Assembly: GCA_007922195.1 (NCBI GenBank)
Contig: ML682005.1
Coordinates: 32,411,881 to 32,475,880 of the forward strand
Length of the DNA: 64,000 nt
Reading direction: 5' to 3'
Source: Podocnemis expansa
Lineage: Eukaryota; Chordata; Testudines; Podocnemididae
Numbering within the stretch: the first letter of the stretch is position 1; the number at the start of each line of letters is the position of its first letter. Shown in pieces: positions 61,115 to 64,000 of the stretch. The position numbers and the translations under genes were made by a program. The notes under the pieces were generated by a model that ran no database searches, was not told the origin of the DNA, and worked only from the letters and a program-made list of their open reading frames with translations.

Positions 61115-64000
61115 CTGAGACAGACCAGACTCTTCATCATGTACACAAGGCCCCTGATGAAAGAAGTGGAATCAAAATGTATTTCTTTACAGGAATCTAT
61201 GTTACAAAACATACTCCCTGGGGCAGAAAACAAAGCCCAAAACTTTTCCATACAGCCTATCTGAAGAAAGGTCTCACCATATAAATTATATTTAATCACA
61301 ATAAATAAATTTGTCCTGTACCATGCAACTTGTTCAATCACACACTGCACAGGTTTGAAAGAATTCATCATAAATGAATGCAATTTTACGGTTTTTTTGT
61401 AAATCACAAGTAGTCCATTAAAAAAACCCAAACAAACTGGTAGTTCTTCAATAACCTAACAGTTTAGAAGCCAGATTTCTGACAGCTAATTTTAATATAA
61501 CAGTATGAATCCCAGCCTGTCCTTGTTCCTGTATAGACCATTGCACGGGGATGGACCAGTAAAAGGTCAGGGGCCACTACTGATGGTGTAATATTGATTA
61601 TCACAGTTGTTACAAACAGCAGTCAAAAGTAGAATTTTTTTTTTTTTTTTTTGGCAATCCTGTGCAACTTAACATGAATAAATCAAGAGGGAAGGAGGTT
61701 TGTTTGATCACAGAAAGAGAACCTCTTGTTTAACCTTTGTCTGACCTTGCCGCCCCCCACCCCTACAAAATCTCTGCTGAACATGACAGGGTCTGTGTTT
61801 CAGGAGGAAAAACCAGAAGCTTATTTTTATTTCCCTGCTGGGATGTGTCTATCAAGGCCTCAAAGCATGCAGACTCTGCAAGAAGACATCTAGGTATTAG
61901 TAATTTGAGAAGACCTCTTGCTTAGCTTTTGAGCCTCTCTGCCTGACAATTATTTTTTTTAAATTAATGTGTTATTGTCTAATAACAGGATTCAATAAGG
62001 GAGGAGAAGTTTGGACTAGTGGGATGACTTCACAGACACAGTTTGAGGCCCCCTACAGCTACTGCAAGACAGGACAATTGGATGGTTGCCTCTGTACCAC
62101 TTAAGACAAACCAAAAACTTCACCAATAGTTGGAGGGGTGGGGGTGTTTTATTAACTTGTTATGGAGCACTCTTGCATTGTTTTGTTTCAGACAGTTGTG
62201 TCTCCATTGATTTATTTCCTGATACCACCTCACTCAAAATAAAGTTAACAAGAGCTCTGAGTTGAAAGAAATCTGGGTAACACCATCAAGAAACCTTTAC
62301 AATCTGCCTCTATAAAGTTGTTCTAATACTACACATAAATGAAATTAAATGAGGTAACTGACAGAGTTTATTTTAAAGGGGGGAGAAGGCAGAAGAGCAG
62401 CTGTGAGCTAAGCTGAAGTTGTTAAATAACTTAATGAATCTTAGAAATCCAGGCTTATAAGTCAATAGATGCTGCTGCCAAAATATTCACTTAAAGGGCA
62501 TATACTACAATGAGCATTATACTCTTTGCTCATAAAATTCCATTCTTTTAACAGCAATAAAAATAAAATTAAGAGTTCAGGATGAGAGGCTTCACAGGAG
62601 GCAGTAGCTCCACTAAAGGACATTGCACTCTCACAGCACACTAAAATACTTAATTTCTTTGCCCCTAATAGTAAGAATCATGAAGCAGCTAGCTACTTTT
62701 TTAAACTATAGTTAACACTAAGATGCATTCATTCAAATTCAATAAGAAATAAAGATTTATTTAGAAAATAATATATATCAAACAGTAAGGGAAATTCTAA
62801 CATTGCTAAATAAACAGGACACAAGAAGGAACAAGGAATGATTTTAATGATAAGAAGCTTCTGAAGAACTCATTTCCAGGTAGTCAATTCAGAAAAAAAT
62901 ATACATACATAATGAAGATTTGTGTTATATCTTTAGAAAAAGGCTTAACAGGATTGTTTCCAATCTAAGACTATTATAACTTCTTAGATTAAAAATATTT
63001 TCCCAGAATATATAATAAATTTAATAATCATTCAAATAGATTTCACTAGAAACATTTGAAATAACTGAAGAAACTAATTAAAAGTTATTTGACAGTTGAA
63101 TTCACACTGAGTAATACTCAAACAACAAGCACATTCCAAGAAAGGCTTACTCCAAAAAGAGTTTTAATAGCAGTTCACTTTGCTTCAAGAGAAGCAATTA
63201 TAAAAATTTCTTCAAAGAAAACAACTTGCCATTGATCATAGGAAGCTCTGTTTGGCACATGGAGGGCTTGGAGGTTGATTCATGGTTCATCTAAATCAAT
63301 GGAAAGACTGTCATTGCCATCAATGGACCTGAAATCAGGCCCTTACATACCAATTTCTGCAGAATTTAAGATCAACTGGGGGTGGGGTGGGAGAGGAAAG
63401 TGTAACAAAGTAAAAGAACAAAGTTTACTCTGAGTTATAAAATTATTCTTAGTGATAATCCAATTCTTCTTTTTCAGTGTGCATAATGTGGTATTGATAC
63501 ACAACACCACAAATAATTAACATTTGCAATTTAAACACAATGCTGATACAAAAATTACTTAGACAAATAATTCTGTACTTCATGTAAACTGTTAACACTG
63601 AATTACAGGGTTACGTTCCAAGCACAGAGCTGTCAGTACTATGCGTTAATTACATCAACCACGTCAACTGTGTACTCGGAATTTTGCAGACAATAGATGT
63701 GATGATACTGAGTCTAAGTTTTGATATTCAGAGATGCCTATGCCCGTTTAAAAATCCTGTGCCAAGCACCTCATGGCCACAGGAGTGTGCTAAAAAGTAC
63801 TGGCATCTTTCACCAATTACATTCACAGCATGCACTGAGTTCAGCAACCTTGAGATAGCATAATGTGCTGTGATCAAATAACATCAGATTATATGGATTG
63901 ATTTTTACTGATGGCAAAAGGTTGCTATGCCATTTTAAAGATGTGAGAGAATCAGAGCTTACTGCATTGACATCAAGAAAAATAATTGCACTCACAACAA
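61115..64000. other. RTTN: RTTN intron extending beyond the window
   Basis: The exon expected upstream of 61114, ending in phase 0, is not found here, so this intron is at least 2.9 kb. It holds a T run at about 61636-61652 and no recognisable element. Confidence 0.5.

Noticed and set aside
60943..61284. Plus-strand 113-codon frame with a plausible splice acceptor (CTGTCTCCCACAG)
   Set aside because: It is exactly antisense to RTTN window exon 1, which has strong protein similarity on the minus strand.
63130..63260. Minus segment reading SYDQWQVVFFEEIFIIASLE as a possible exon upstream of 61114
   Set aside because: An in-frame TGA, a missing phase match at both ends and no resemblance to rotatin.
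63814..63961. Minus-strand open segment with good splice-like edges (CAATGCAG acceptor, TTG/GTGAAA donor)
   Set aside because: Its phase does not join the exon at 61114, and its residues do not resemble the rotatin segment that should come before it. Likely chance, though RNA data could revive it.
1..64000. CRISPR arrays, operons, tRNA or rRNA genes
   Set aside because: The window is eukaryotic; no regularly spaced repeats, rRNA or tRNA-like sequence was seen.

Overview
This is vertebrate nuclear DNA with long introns, GT-AG splicing and no prokaryote-style gene packing. The repeat content points to a reptile, most likely a turtle. There are many CR1 LINE pieces with the 3' ends typical of turtle CR1, a Penelope-like element, DIRS-type tyrosine-recombinase retrotransposons, MIR-type SINEs and several hAT-type MITEs. 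A crocodilian is a less likely alternative. The species call is inference from repeat families recognised from memory.

The only host gene I can support is rotatin (RTTN) on the minus strand. I found 18 exons from 61114 down to 3145. All splice sites are GT-AG, all 17 junction phases agree, and the exons sum to 2397 bases, which is 798 codons plus a TAA stop. They encode roughly the C-terminal third of a protein that is about 2226 residues in human. The upstream exons lie beyond position 64000. Rotatin is an armadillo-like centriole and basal-body protein. Every stretch between exons is intron, and positions 1 to about 2790 are downstream of the gene.

Layout: 1-2790 is downstream sequence with a GC-rich minisatellite (441-600) and a CR1 3' end (1345-1632). 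3145-7228 holds the last three coding exons, with a 609-bp GC-rich hAT-like MITE (5477-6085) and a second MITE (6377-6830) in introns. 7229-32450 holds seven exons among CR1, MIR and hAT pieces, plus an inverted double Penelope insertion (12551-13731) that begins 68 bp upstream of an exon acceptor. The 9.4-kb intron 32451-41823 carries a nearly complete but dead DIRS retrotransposon on the minus strand (34560-39590), pieces of other DIRS copies and a CR1. 41824-50761 holds six exons, nested CR1 copies and a hAT-like element inserted into a palindrome. The intron 50762-58202 carries an internally deleted DIRS copy (52087-56940) that was itself hit by a Penelope element (53740-55581) with a perfect 12-bp target duplication and a long open RT plus GIY-YIG reading frame. 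58203-61114 holds three more exons, and 61115-64000 is intron with nothing recognised.

Nothing here looks like a new multi-gene system. The most informative structures are the nested insertions, which give a relative order of events, and the elements lying very close to splice sites.
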